In this document: positions 25,530-33,802 of the stretch, in pieces
Position numbering within the stretch: the first letter of the stretch is position 1
How the letters are laid out: each line of letters opens with the position of its first letter
Assembly (NCBI RefSeq): GCF_020905295.1
Contig: NZ_JAJJMM010000001.1
Span: 868,001 to 932,000 of the forward strand
Direction of reading: 5' to 3'
DNA from: Flavobacterium piscisymbiosum
GTDB lineage: Bacteria; Bacteroidota; Bacteroidia; Flavobacteriales; Flavobacteriaceae
DNA: 64,000 nt
Notes under the pieces: generated by a model
The model's input: only the letters and a program-made list of their open reading frames with translations
Told to the model about the DNA's origin: nothing
The model's database searches: none
Position numbers and translations under genes: made by a program

Positions 25530-26669
25530 ATGAAAACAAAGTTTATTGCCATTGGGGTAATGGTATTATCACTTATTATCGTTTCTTATGCTAAGATCAA
25601 CCCAACGCTTTCTATTTCCGAATTAAAAAGATTATACAGCAGCGGCGATTATCAAAAATGGCCAAAACCAGAAGTTGATTCACTTGTTTACGCGCAGGGT
25701 TTTGAAGATATAGGAACTCTGGGCCAACCTGAATTTCCTGAAGACAATAAATACACCGAAGAAAAAGCAGCTTTAGGAAAAGTCCTTTTTTTTGATCCGA
25801 GATTATCCAAATCGGGGCAAATTTCCTGTGCCAATTGCCATGATCCCGAACTGAATTGGGGCGATGCCAGAAGGGTTTCGTATGGAGAAGGAAGGTTACA
25901 GGGGATTAGAAATTCTCCGAGTTTGATGAATATCGCTTATGCGAAAGTTTTCTTCTGGGACGGAAGAGCGGCAACGCTTGAAGATCAGGCAAGCTTTCCT
26001 ATAAAAGATACCAAAGAGATGAACTTCCATATCGATCTGGCTACAAAAAGACTGAATAAAATAAAAGGATACAAACCTTATTTTCAAAAGGCGTTTGGAA
26101 AAGAAAAACTAACTCAGACGGAGATTCTAAAAGCAATCGCCACTTTCGAAAGAACTTTGATAAGCCCGAAAAGCAGATTTGATAAGTTTGTCGCAGGAGA
26201 TTCTACCCAATTAAGTAATAAAGAAGTTGAAGGTTTGCATTTGTTTAGAACCAAAGCACGTTGTATCAATTGCCATAATACAGCTACTTTCTCAGACAAT
26301 AAATTCCACAACATAGGTTTGACCTATTACGGAAGAGAATATGAGGATTTAGGAAGATATAACGTAACCGGAAAAGCAGAAAATGTAGGGGAATTTAAAA
26401 CCCAATCTTTACGCGGAGTATCTCAAAACGCACCATATATGCACAATGGTTTATTCCCAAATTTACGTGGTGTTTTGAACATGTACAATGCTGGAATGCC
26501 TCAGCCCAAAAGAAAGGAAAGCCAAGCGAACGACACATTATTCCCGACAACATCAAGATTGATTGAAAAGTTACAATTGAAACAATCAGAGGTTAATGCT
26601 CTGGAAGCTTTTATAAATAGTTTATCAACCGGAGCTTATAAAATGAGACCACCTGAGTTACCGCAATAG
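25530..26669 (+). CDS. Di-haem cytochrome c peroxidase (CcpA/MauG family)
   Basis: A 379-aa exported protein. The start at 25530, two bases after the upstream stop, gives a clean hydrophobic signal anchor (residues 5-20). Two haem c sites are visible, CANCH (100-104) and CINCH (245-249), with FFDPRLS before the first and APYMHNGLFPNL near the C-terminus, all typical for bacterial di-haem peroxidases. These reduce H2O2 with electrons from cytochrome c, or in MauG-type members oxidise protein side chains. In this operon it could oxidise a metal chelate or a partner protein at the cell surface. Family firm; role inferred. Confidence 0.92.
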   Translation: MKTKFIAIGVMVLSLIIVSYAKINPTLSISELKRLYSSGDYQKWPKPEVDSLVYAQGFEDIGTLGQPEFPEDNKYTEEKAALGKVLFFDPRLSKSGQISCANCHDPELNWGDARRVSYGEGRLQGIRNSPSLMNIAYAKVFFWDGRAATLEDQASFPIKDTKEMNFHIDLATKRLNKIKGYKPYFQKAFGKEKLTQTEILKAIATFERTLISPKSRFDKFVAGDSTQLSNKEVEGLHLFRTKARCINCHNTATFSDNKFHNIGLTYYGREYEDLGRYNVTGKAENVGEFKTQSLRGVSQNAPYMHNGLFPNLRGVLNMYNAGMPQPKRKESQANDTLFPTTSRLIEKLQLKQSEVNALEAFINSLSTGAYKMRPPELPQ

Positions 26670-26729
26670 TGGTTAGTTTTCAGTCGCAGTCGCAGTTTTC
26701 AGTTTCAATGTGAGTACTTGAAAAATAAT

Positions 26730-26766
26730 AAAAAGAGTCCGGAAAATAATTTTCCGGACTCTTTTT
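26730..26766 (+). terminator. Intrinsic terminator of the peroxidase operon
   Basis: Stem AAAAGAGTCCGGAAAA / TTTTCCGGACTCTTTT with T-tail, 61 bp behind the peroxidase stop codon. Confidence 0.88.
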
Positions 26767-26805
26767 ATTTATAAATTATTCTAACTTTATAAGCTTGATA
26801 AAAAT

Positions 26806-26853
26806 TGAGACTGAGACTGAGACTGAGACTGAGACTGAGACTGAGACTGAGAC
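26806..26853. repeat. Hexanucleotide tandem repeat (TGAGAC)8
   Basis: Eight perfect copies of TGAGAC lie between the convergent peroxidase and unknown genes, 11 bp from the stop codon of the latter. Related CAGTCGCAGTTTTCAGT strings occur at about 15600, 26680 and 29105, so it probably arose by expansion within a local repeat family. Confidence 0.9.
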
Positions 26854-26864
26854 TGAAAACTAGC

Positions 26865-27272
26865 CTACTTCACCATCACCCCTTCAACAAAAAGAATCGG
26901 CACTTCTTCTGTATCGTTCTCGTTGATTAGATTTGATTTGAAAATGAATTTCTTGTCGTACAGTTTATTGTCGATAAAGAAAGTAACCATGAATTCGTTG
27001 TTTAGAACCAAAAGACTCTTTTCGACCATTTCGATTTTTACTACCGAAACTGCGGGAACTTCAACAAAGGCGTGACGTAAAACCGAAGTCTTTTTCATTT
27101 CGCCATCTATCGTTCCAAATGCTTTAGAAACGACCATCACGCTGTCAAGATTAAAGTCGCTGTCGTTTACTAGATAAGCGTACCACACTTTCTCCATAAA
27201 ATCGTCGCTCCATTCCTGAACAGCGGCAATAAATACGTTTTCTACTTCCGGGATTGTTATATCTGCTTTCAT
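26865..27272 (-). CDS. Conserved unknown protein downstream of pheS
   Basis: A 135-aa cytosolic protein with no signal peptide, cysteine cluster or catalytic motif. It looks like an all-beta domain with two similar halves (VYAYLVNDSDFNL and FMVTFFIDNKLYDKKF). A terminator separates it from pheS, so it is probably transcribed apart. Not recognised beyond that. Confidence 0.7.
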   Translation of the reverse strand: MKADITIPEVENVFIAAVQEWSDDFMEKVWYAYLVNDSDFNLDSVMVVSKAFGTIDGEMKKTSVLRHAFVEVPAVSVVKIEMVEKSLLVLNNEFMVTFFIDNKLYDKKFIFKSNLINENDTEEVPILFVEGVMVK

Positions 27273-27287
27273 TTTTATTAAATTTTA

Positions 27288-27323
27288 AAACCTTTGTCAA
27301 AGTCTAAACTTCAACAAAGGTTT
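27288..27323 (-). terminator. Hairpin downstream of pheS
   Basis: Arms AAACCTTTGT (27288-27297) and ACAAAGGTTT (27314-27323), followed on the minus strand by TAAAATTTAAT. Probably an intrinsic terminator for pheS, although it lies close to the start of the next gene. Confidence 0.55.
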
Positions 27324-27353
27324 GTTTTATTATAAAGGTAATTTAAGTCGTAA

Positions 27354-27437
27354 AGCCCTAGCCCAGATGGAAGCGGCATCCTTTTTCTGGCTTCTTTAGC
27401 CAGGAAAAGATATAGCGGACAGCTGGAAATAGCTCCT
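27354..27437. ncRNA. Structured intergenic element, possibly a Flavo-1-type RNA
   Basis: About 84 bases that fold around a strong inner hairpin, CCTTTTTCTGGCT / AGCCAGGAAAAG, flanked by AAGCGGCATCC and ATAGCGGACAG, and outer AGCCCTAGCCCAG with CTGGAAATAGCTCCT. From memory, this block pattern is widespread between Flavobacteria genes and resembles the Rfam Flavo-1 motif, but strand and family could not be checked. A related element lies at 33670-33787. Confidence 0.45.
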
Positions 27438-27462
27438 AATTCCGACTACAATTATGATGATA

Positions 27463-28482
27463 TTATATATTTGCTTTGAATTGCTCTAAGAAACGAACGT
27501 CGTTTTCGTAAAACATACGGATATCGCCAATTTGGTACAATAACATTGCAATACGCTCTACTCCCATTCCGAAAGCAAAACCGTTGTATTCGTCCGGATT
27601 GATATCGCAATTTTTAAGAACGTTAGGATCTACCATTCCGCAACCTCCAATTTCTAACCAACCGGTTCCTTTTGTGATACGGTAATCGGTTTCGGTTTTC
27701 AGACCCCAATAAATGTCAATTTCGGCACTTGGTTCTGTAAATGGAAAGTATGACGGACGTAAACGAATCTTCGATTTTCCGAACATTTCTTTAGTGAAAT
27801 AAAGCAGTGTTTGTTTCAAATCGGCAAACGATACATCTTTGTCAATGTATAAACCTTCGACCTGGTGGAAAATACAGTGAGAACGTGACGAAATTGCTTC
27901 GTTACGAAATACACGTCCCGGAGAAATAGTACGAATTGGCGGTTTGTGATTTTCCATATAACGCACCTGAACAGATGATGTATGCGTACGCAACAACACA
28001 TCAGGATTGGTCTGGATGAAAAATGTATCCTGCATATCACGCGCCGGATGGTATTCCGGTAAGTTCAATGCAGTAAAATTATGCCAGTCGTCTTCGATTT
28101 CCGGACCTTCGGAAACGTTGAAACCAATGTTGGCAAAAATATCTATAATTTGGTTTTTAACGATCGAAATAGGGTGACGCGAACCAATAATTACCGGTTC
28201 TGCTGCACGCGTTAAATCACCAAACATTCCTTTGACTTCCTGTTTGCTTTCAAGTTCTTCCTGTATAACACGAACTTTCTCTTCGGCAACAGCTTTTAAA
28301 GTATTTATAACTTGTCCGAAATCTTTTTTCTGATCGTTTGGAATATTTTTGAACTCTGAAAAAAGTTCTTTCAACAATCCTTTACTCCCCAAATATTTAA
28401 TACGGAATTGCTCTAAGGATTCTTTATTTTTATCATTAAAGGCTTTAGCTTCCTCTATATGTTGTTTTATCTTGTCTATCAT
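27463..28482 (-). CDS. pheS: Phenylalanyl-tRNA synthetase alpha subunit
   Basis: Catalytic subunit of the alpha2-beta2 enzyme that charges tRNA-Phe. The 339-aa product has the N-terminal coiled coil (1-90) and a class II core with the motif 2 region [22 protein letters not shown] and motif 3 [22 protein letters not shown]. Length is standard. TAAATTTG on the minus strand at 28502-28509 is a likely -7 box, 20 bp before the start codon. The beta-subunit gene is not in the window. Confidence 0.96.
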   Translation of the reverse strand: MIDKIKQHIEEAKAFNDKNKESLEQFRIKYLGSKGLLKELFSEFKNIPNDQKKDFGQVINTLKAVAEEKVRVIQEELESKQEVKGMFGDLTRAAEPVIIGSRHPISIVKNQIIDIFANIGFNVSEGPEIEDDWHNFTALNLPEYHPARDMQDTFFIQTNPDVLLRTHTSSVQVRYMENHKPPIRTISPGRVFRNEAISSRSHCIFHQVEGLYIDKDVSFADLKQTLLYFTKEMFGKSKIRLRPSYFPFTEPSAEIDIYWGLKTETDYRITKGTGWLEIGGCGMVDPNVLKNCDINPDEYNGFAFGMGVERIAMLLYQIGDIRMFYENDVRFLEQFKANI

Positions 28483-28567
28483 CGATCTTACTTTGAAGGT
28501 GCAAATTTAAGGATTTTGTTCTAAGTATGAGGTCTAAAATTTAAAGTTTCCTTTCAAATTCATGAAT

Positions 28568-29095
28568 CTATCTTATCAAACTAATTTTCTGTTCTATTTG
28601 TTTGACTTTTTCCAGCCAAAAAGTTATTCCTTCGTCGTTTTTAATAATTTCTTTTTTATGTTTTGATGCTACTTTACCTAGTTCAGCCCAGCTTTTATTC
28701 CATTCTTTATCTCGTTCGATATTATTCGTCGGTTCTATTCTGGAACGCCAAAACTCTATATTTTTAAAGTATTTTTCTTTTAAATCTTCAAAATACTCGA
28801 TTAGTTTTTCTTTAGAATTAGGAATATAACCCGGCCCGCTGCAGCCACAAGAATGAAAAGCGATTCCAACAGAATAGAGACTTTTCATATGTTCCCATTT
28901 TTTGAGATCGTCTTTTTTGGGCGATTCAAAATCAAGTCCCATACTCGCCATTAAGTCCCCGCATTCCGGACATTTAGCTTCCTGAACTGATTTTTCACCT
29001 CTTTGTATGTCATTCATCAATCTTCTTTTAAATGTCTTTCGACAATTAAAACAAGCATAATGTGGTTTATAAGAAACCATTGCATATCTACACAT
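28568..29095 (-). CDS. Conserved zinc-ribbon-like unknown protein
   Basis: A 175-aa cytosolic protein. CFNC (residues 16-19) and CPEC (38-41) form a probable four-cysteine zinc site, and HSCGCSGPGY adds more cysteines. The C-terminal half is charged and helical. The protein looks like those annotated as hypothetical in Flavobacteriia. It is separated from the 118-aa gene upstream by a 70-bp CAGTCGCAGTTTTCAGT repeat. Function unknown. Confidence 0.7.
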   Translation of the reverse strand: MCRYAMVSYKPHYACFNCRKTFKRRLMNDIQRGEKSVQEAKCPECGDLMASMGLDFESPKKDDLKKWEHMKSLYSVGIAFHSCGCSGPGYIPNSKEKLIEYFEDLKEKYFKNIEFWRSRIEPTNNIERDKEWNKSWAELGKVASKHKKEIIKNDEGITFWLEKVKQIEQKISLIR

Positions 29096-29166
29096 TTCTT
29101 TCTGGTTTTCAGTCGCAGTTTTCAGTCGCAGTCGCAGTTTGGCACTGTAAACTGAAAACTAAAAAA

Positions 29167-29523
29167 CTATTCAATAAGTTCTCTTTCTAAAAAATAATTC
29201 ACAATGGCTTCTTTCATCAAAACCGATTGTTCTCCTGCTTTTAGTGGTGGTAATTCTTCTTTTACTTTGTAGTGTGGCCATCCTTCGGCATCAAAAAAAT
29301 CGAATTCATAAAACCCGTAAGGCTCTAATAATCGACAAATGGCGATGTGCATCAGGTTTAATTTTTCGTCTTTTTTGAATTCGCGGTGTACTTTTCCGAG
29401 TTCCTGAACTCCAATAAGGTAAATTATGGCATCTAAATCTAAGTCTTCTCCTTGCGAAAACTGATTAGATAGTATATCGACGAGCTTTTCCCATCGCTCT
29501 TTTAGTTGTGTATCTCTGGACAT
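29167..29523 (-). CDS. Conserved unknown protein of 118 aa
   Basis: A small acidic cytosolic protein, largely helical (LKERWEKLVDIL near the N-terminus) with no cysteine, signal peptide or catalytic motif. YGFYEFDFFDAEGWPHY near residue 78 is a distinctive aromatic segment. It precedes the zinc-ribbon gene on the same strand and could share its transcript. Not recognised further. Confidence 0.68.
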   Translation of the reverse strand: MSRDTQLKERWEKLVDILSNQFSQGEDLDLDAIIYLIGVQELGKVHREFKKDEKLNLMHIAICRLLEPYGFYEFDFFDAEGWPHYKVKEELPPLKAGEQSVLMKEAIVNYFLERELIE

Positions 29524-29912
29524 TTTATTTGTGGATTTTAGATTTTAGATTTTAGACTGAAGAACGATTTAAAGATTATTTAAACTTAATTTCTACTATC
29601 ATAGCTCTAAAATTATTATCGCAAAGATAGGAAGTTCAAATCCAAAGACCTAAAATTAAAGATTTCTCATACATTATAAATAAATGGGCCACGGATTTAA
29701 CGGGTTGAACGGATTAACACAGGTTACTTTTTTGTACTGTAAATCCTTTCGCCATGTATAAGCAAAACCTCAGCCAATTGAAATAATATTAATCAGCGTT
29801 AATCTGCTAAATCCGTTTAATCTGCGGGCTATCAAAACTTACTCAAAAACTTTGCCCGCCGAAAGCAGATAATTCTTTTATATTTGCGCCTTAATTAAAT
29901 GAAAACAGAACC
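29524..29912. other. Intergenic stretch with decayed repeats and cvpA promoter
   Basis: Holds repeated TTTTAGATT near 29535, an imperfect inverted pair GGATTTAACGGGTTGAACGG (about 29692) and AATCTGCTAAATCCGTTTAA (about 29801), and a -7 box TATATTTG at 29879-29886 with TTG 24 bp upstream (29852-29854) for cvpA. No gene seen. Confidence 0.5.
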
Positions 29913-30467
29913 ATGAGTTTTTTTGATATTATTGTTGCTGCTCTTTTGGCTTTTAGTTTATATAAAGGAATCCAAAACGGCCTTTTTGTAGAAATCGCTT
30001 CTTTTATTTCGTTATTGTTGGGAATTTATATTGCGATTAAGTTCTCTTCGTTTATGAAGGAACTCATCATGAAACATGTTTCCTGGAATCCGAACACAAT
30101 ACAGGTTACGGCTTTTATCCTGACTTTTATTCTGGTCGTAATAGGCGTTTATTTCTTAGCCAAAATCCTTACCGGAATTGCTGATTTTGCTTTTCTGGGA
30201 TGGGCGAATAAATTGGGTGGAGGTTTCTTTAGAATCTTAAAAACGATTCTGATTATGAGTATTTTTATCGCCCTTTTTGAGAAAATGAACTTCAATGAAA
30301 CGTTTGCTAAAAAAGAAACGCTCGATAAATATTATTTTTATAATCCAATAAAAAAAGTAGCGGCCTTTGTTTATCCTTCAATTGAGAAATGGTATGATAC
30401 TTTTAAAGAAGAACATGCTAAAAGTTCTGAAGAGAAATCAAATGAAACTACTACCGAAAAGGAATAA
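29913..30467 (+). CDS. cvpA: CvpA family inner-membrane protein
   Basis: A 184-aa integral membrane protein with about four transmembrane segments (about 5-20, 27-45, 63-85, 100-120) and a charged cytosolic tail ending SSEEKSNETTTEKE. The opening FFDIIVAALLAFSLYKGIQNGLFVEIASF matches CvpA, first named for colicin V production and linked in other bacteria to envelope integrity. It stands alone here with its own -7 box. Family sure, function loosely defined. Confidence 0.88.
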   Translation: MSFFDIIVAALLAFSLYKGIQNGLFVEIASFISLLLGIYIAIKFSSFMKELIMKHVSWNPNTIQVTAFILTFILVVIGVYFLAKILTGIADFAFLGWANKLGGGFFRILKTILIMSIFIALFEKMNFNETFAKKETLDKYYFYNPIKKVAAFVYPSIEKWYDTFKEEHAKSSEEKSNETTTEKE

Positions 30468-30474
30468 TTGAATT

Positions 30475-30536
30475 GTCAGGCTGAGCGAAGTCGAAGCCCT
30501 TTATATAAAGTAAGCCTTCGACTTCGCTCAGGATGA
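30475..30536. repeat. GTC-AGGCTGAGCGAAGTCGAAG inverted repeat / terminator
   Basis: Arms of 22 bp at 30475-30496 and 30515-30536, nearly perfect, around a TATA-rich loop. This GAGCGAAGTCGAAG hairpin is, from memory, a common interspersed element of Bacteroidota. Placed 7 bp after cvpA it could end its transcript. Confidence 0.75.
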
Positions 30537-30542
30537 CATTAG

Positions 30543-30806
30543 TTTTCAAAAGAAATTTAAGTCCCAAAGGGACGAAATTTTTATAGAAATTTTTAACGTT
30601 ATAAGCATAGAACCTCATCTGGGTGAAATATAATATGTCGCTGCGATGGAGCTTGATTTACCAGACGTACAAATTATTTACTATAAACGTGGCGCTCCTA
30701 TGGAGCTTAAAATAGTAAATCTAACAATTCTGATCCCGAAGATTTGTAAAAAACAATAAACGCCTTTATAGCGAAACCCGACAGGTTTTAAAAACCTGTC
30801 GGGTTT
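30543..30806. repeat. Intergenic direct repeat, copy A (264 bp)
   Basis: Opens with TTTTCAAAAGAAATTTAA and includes GGTGAAATATAATATGTCGCT and GCGCTCCTATGGAGCTTA. It ends with the 33-bp palindrome built on ACCCGACAGGTT / AACCTGTCGGGT (30774-30806). Copy B follows after 10 bp with about 90% identity by eye. No ORF. Confidence 0.85.
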
Positions 30807-30816
30807 ATTATTTTTG

Positions 30817-31081
30817 TTTTCAAAAGAAATTTAAATCCCAGAGGGATGAAATTTTTATAGAAATTTTTAACGGTATCAGCATAGAACCCCATCGGGGTGA
30901 AATATAATATGTCGCTCCGATGGAGCTTGATTTACCAGACGTACAAATTATTTGCTATAAACATGGCGCTCCTATGAAGCTTAAAAATAGTAAATCCAAC
31001 AATTTCAATCCCGAAGATCTATAAAAAAGAATAAACGCCTTTACAGCGAAACCCGACAGGTTTTTAAAACCTGTCGCGTTT
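30817..31081. repeat. Intergenic direct repeat, copy B (265 bp)
   Basis: Second copy of the preceding element, same orientation. Its final palindrome has one damaged arm (GTCGCGTTT in place of GTCGGGTTT). It ends 26 bp from the GH95 stop codon and could terminate the utilisation locus. Confidence 0.85.
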
Positions 31082-31106
31082 GACAAAGATTGCGTTTAGA
31101 ACTATT

Positions 31107-33512
31107 TTACCACTTTACTTCTAGTTTTTCTCCTTTTTTCAAGGTGATATTTTGTTTTTTATCGCCAGAAATTAAAGTTGTTTTCCCTCCCAATTTAGAG
31201 GAAACCGTCACTTTTTTCAGGATCTTATTTTCCCAATTCATTTCGATTTCAAATCCGCCACGGGCGCAGATTCCTTTTACTGATCCTGTTTCCCAGGCGT
31301 CAGGTAAAGCAGGTAATAATCTGATTTCGTTTTCGTTTGATTGAACCAGCATTTCGGCAACGGCTGCGGCTCCTCCAAAGTTTCCGTCAATTTGAAATGG
31401 CGGATGCGCGTCGAATAAATTCGGGTATGTTCCTCCTCCTCTTCTTGGTTTTTCGGTTTTCTTTCCGTCAGGATCTACGTAACGCAATAATTCGCGGAAC
31501 ATTTTGTAGGCACGATTTCCGTCCCAAAGTCTTGCCCAAAGATTGATTCTCCAGCCTTTTGACCAACCTGTGGTTTCGTCACCTTTTATTTCCAGAGTCT
31601 TTTTTGAAGCTGCAGCTAAATCTGGTGTTTTCTCTGGAGTGATATGATCTCCGGGGAAAAGTCCGAACAATTGCGATTGATGACGGTGTTTAGGATCTTT
31701 ATCTTCCCAATCGAAATACCATTCCTGCAGATTTCCTTTTTTGCCAATTTGATACGGATATAATTTTGAAAGTGCTGTTTCTAGTTTTGCTCTAAAATCG
31801 GCATCGGTATTTAAGGCTTTCGAAGCTTTTATCGTTTTATCGAAACATTCTCTTATCATGGCCAAATCAGCCGTTCCTCCGTACATGGTTGCACCAACAA
31901 AACCATCAGGTGTCAGGTATTGATTTTCGGGCGATGTGGATGGCGATGTGATTAGATTTCCGTTTTTATCGGTTACCATCCATCCTAAAAGAAATTCAGC
32001 AGAACCTTTCATTATCGGATAACCTTCATTTTTTAAATAGGCTTTATCCTGTGTAAAAATATAATGCTCCCAAATATGCGTGCTTAACCATGCACCGGCG
32101 AGTGGCCAACAGGCCCACATTGGATCTTCTTTGCCAAATTGCCCAACGGGATTTGTCATTGCCCAAATATCAGAATTATGTGCCGCAGCCCAGCCTTTAT
32201 CGACTCCGTAAAAAGTCTTTGCGGTTACTTTTCCGGTTACCGAAAGATTTTTTATAAAGCTTAAAAGCGGCAAATGCATTTCTGAAAGATTGGTGTTTTC
32301 TGCCAGCCAATAATTTTCTTCCAGATTGATATTCATGGTGTAATTACTACTCCATGGCGGATTTAAATGCGGATTCCAAATGCCTTGTAAATTGGCCGGA
32401 ACGCCTAAAGTTCTGGAACTACTTATGAGTAAATAACGTCCGAAATTGAAATATAAGATTTCGAGGTTTTTATCTTCTTTTCCGTCAGCGTAACGCAATA
32501 AGCGTTCGTCTGTTGGTAAATCCGGAGCGGTTGTTTTGCCTAAATCTAAAGTTACGCGATTGTAGAATTTTTGATAATCTTTTGTATGGTTCTCTTTTAA
32601 TTGATCGAATGATTTTGCAAATGACTTATTTAGGTTTTGCAAAGCAATTGATACATCGTCTAATCCTTCGGTTGCTGGATTTTTGTCGAAACCATTAAAA
32701 CTTGTCGCAACAGACACGTAAACATATGCTTCTGTGGCATCTTTTAAACTTAAAAAATCTCTGGAACTTGTCACTTTTCCGTCTGTTTTTTTAATTTGAA
32801 TTAAAGTAGTAAATCTTGTTCCTCTATCTTGTATTTTTTGATATTTTGGTACAACCTGGTATCCTGCATTTTCATGAATTGGTGCAACTCCGGTCATTAC
32901 CAGGATATTATTTCTTACTTCGACATTTGACTTTAGTAAACTTTTTAAATTAATGTCAAAATTTAAACCGCCTTTTATACTGCTCGTCAGTTTAATTACC
33001 ATGATTTGGTCTGGTGCTGAAACAAAATATTCACGTGTAAATTTTATACCGTTTAATTCATAACTTACTTTTGATATTGCGTTCGAAATATCCAATTCCC
33101 TGCGATAATTTACCGCTTTTCCTTTCTCGGAATTATTGATTTCTAATGTTCCAAGCGGAGCATAAGATTCAGAATTTTTCCCTTGAATTTTTTTATTTAA
33201 TTCTTCGGCTAGTTTGTAGTTTTCGTTTTTGAGCGCTTCGCGAATGGCCGGAATGTTTTTGTAGGCTTCGGGATTCATATTGGCATTTACGGGCTCGCCT
33301 GACCACAGCGTAATGTCATTCAGGTAAATTTTATCTGAGTTTGCTCCGCCAAAAACCGTTGCTCCCATTTTTCCGTTTCCTAGAACTAAGCTTTCTTCAA
33401 AGAATTCTGCGGGTTGATTGTACCACAAAACATGACTGGATTGTGCCGTCATATTTGTACAGAAAGGGGTTAATAGTACAATGAAGAATATTTTTATGAG
33501 GTTTGATTTCAT
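31107..33512 (-). CDS. GH95 alpha-L-fucosidase
   Basis: Releases alpha-1,2-linked L-fucose with inversion, for example from fucosylated xyloglucan side chains. The 801-aa protein has a signal peptide (1-23, ending TAQSS), an N-terminal beta domain opening with LWYNQPAEFFEESLVLGNGKMGATVFGG, and an (alpha/alpha)6 barrel with SSNYTMNINLEENYW, TSPSTSPEN and HRHQSQLFGLFPG, characteristic of GH95. Some GH95 enzymes act on L-galactose instead, so specificity rests on context. It is the distal gene of the locus, periplasmic by its signal. Confidence 0.88.
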   Translation of the reverse strand: MKSNLIKIFFIVLLTPFCTNMTAQSSHVLWYNQPAEFFEESLVLGNGKMGATVFGGANSDKIYLNDITLWSGEPVNANMNPEAYKNIPAIREALKNENYKLAEELNKKIQGKNSESYAPLGTLEINNSEKGKAVNYRRELDISNAISKVSYELNGIKFTREYFVSAPDQIMVIKLTSSIKGGLNFDINLKSLLKSNVEVRNNILVMTGVAPIHENAGYQVVPKYQKIQDRGTRFTTLIQIKKTDGKVTSSRDFLSLKDATEAYVYVSVATSFNGFDKNPATEGLDDVSIALQNLNKSFAKSFDQLKENHTKDYQKFYNRVTLDLGKTTAPDLPTDERLLRYADGKEDKNLEILYFNFGRYLLISSSRTLGVPANLQGIWNPHLNPPWSSNYTMNINLEENYWLAENTNLSEMHLPLLSFIKNLSVTGKVTAKTFYGVDKGWAAAHNSDIWAMTNPVGQFGKEDPMWACWPLAGAWLSTHIWEHYIFTQDKAYLKNEGYPIMKGSAEFLLGWMVTDKNGNLITSPSTSPENQYLTPDGFVGATMYGGTADLAMIRECFDKTIKASKALNTDADFRAKLETALSKLYPYQIGKKGNLQEWYFDWEDKDPKHRHQSQLFGLFPGDHITPEKTPDLAAASKKTLEIKGDETTGWSKGWRINLWARLWDGNRAYKMFRELLRYVDPDGKKTEKPRRGGGTYPNLFDAHPPFQIDGNFGGAAAVAEMLVQSNENEIRLLPALPDAWETGSVKGICARGGFEIEMNWENKILKKVTVSSKLGGKTTLISGDKKQNITLKKGEKLEVKW

Positions 33513-33669
33513 GTATTCTTTTTTGATTTTGAATTTCGTTTAAATATATGCCGTTCCTATGGAACTCTCTTTACGTTCCTGATTTTTTTATCAACGGATT
33601 AACATCCGTTGCTAGAAATATGTCGTTCCTCTGGAACTTTTTTAATCGTATTTATTCTAACCCAATATG

Positions 33670-33787
33670 CGCGCGCGAGGGATAGGAGCAATTACCGAAG
33701 TAATGTGGATAGCCCGACCGTATTTGCGAAAGGCGCACATAAGCGGTTTGTTAAGTAGCGCCTTTTGTAAATACGGTCACGCCCAAA
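33670..33787. ncRNA. Structured intergenic element with 21-bp inverted arms
   Basis: Arms GACCGTATTTGCGAAAGGCGC (33716-33736) and its near-perfect inverse (33758-33778, two mismatches) sit beside GCGAGGGATAGGAGC and GTGGATAGCCC. The block pattern (GGAGC, GGATAGCCC) resembles the element at 27354-27437. It fills most of the gap between the GH95 and CE20-like genes; the rest holds GTTCCTATGGAAC-type palindromes at about 33553 and 33625. Confidence 0.4.
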
Positions 33788-33802
33788 TGTCACACAAAAA
33801 TA

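Noticed and set aside
26806..26853. CRISPR array
   Set aside because: Six-base units without spacers; it is a microsatellite.
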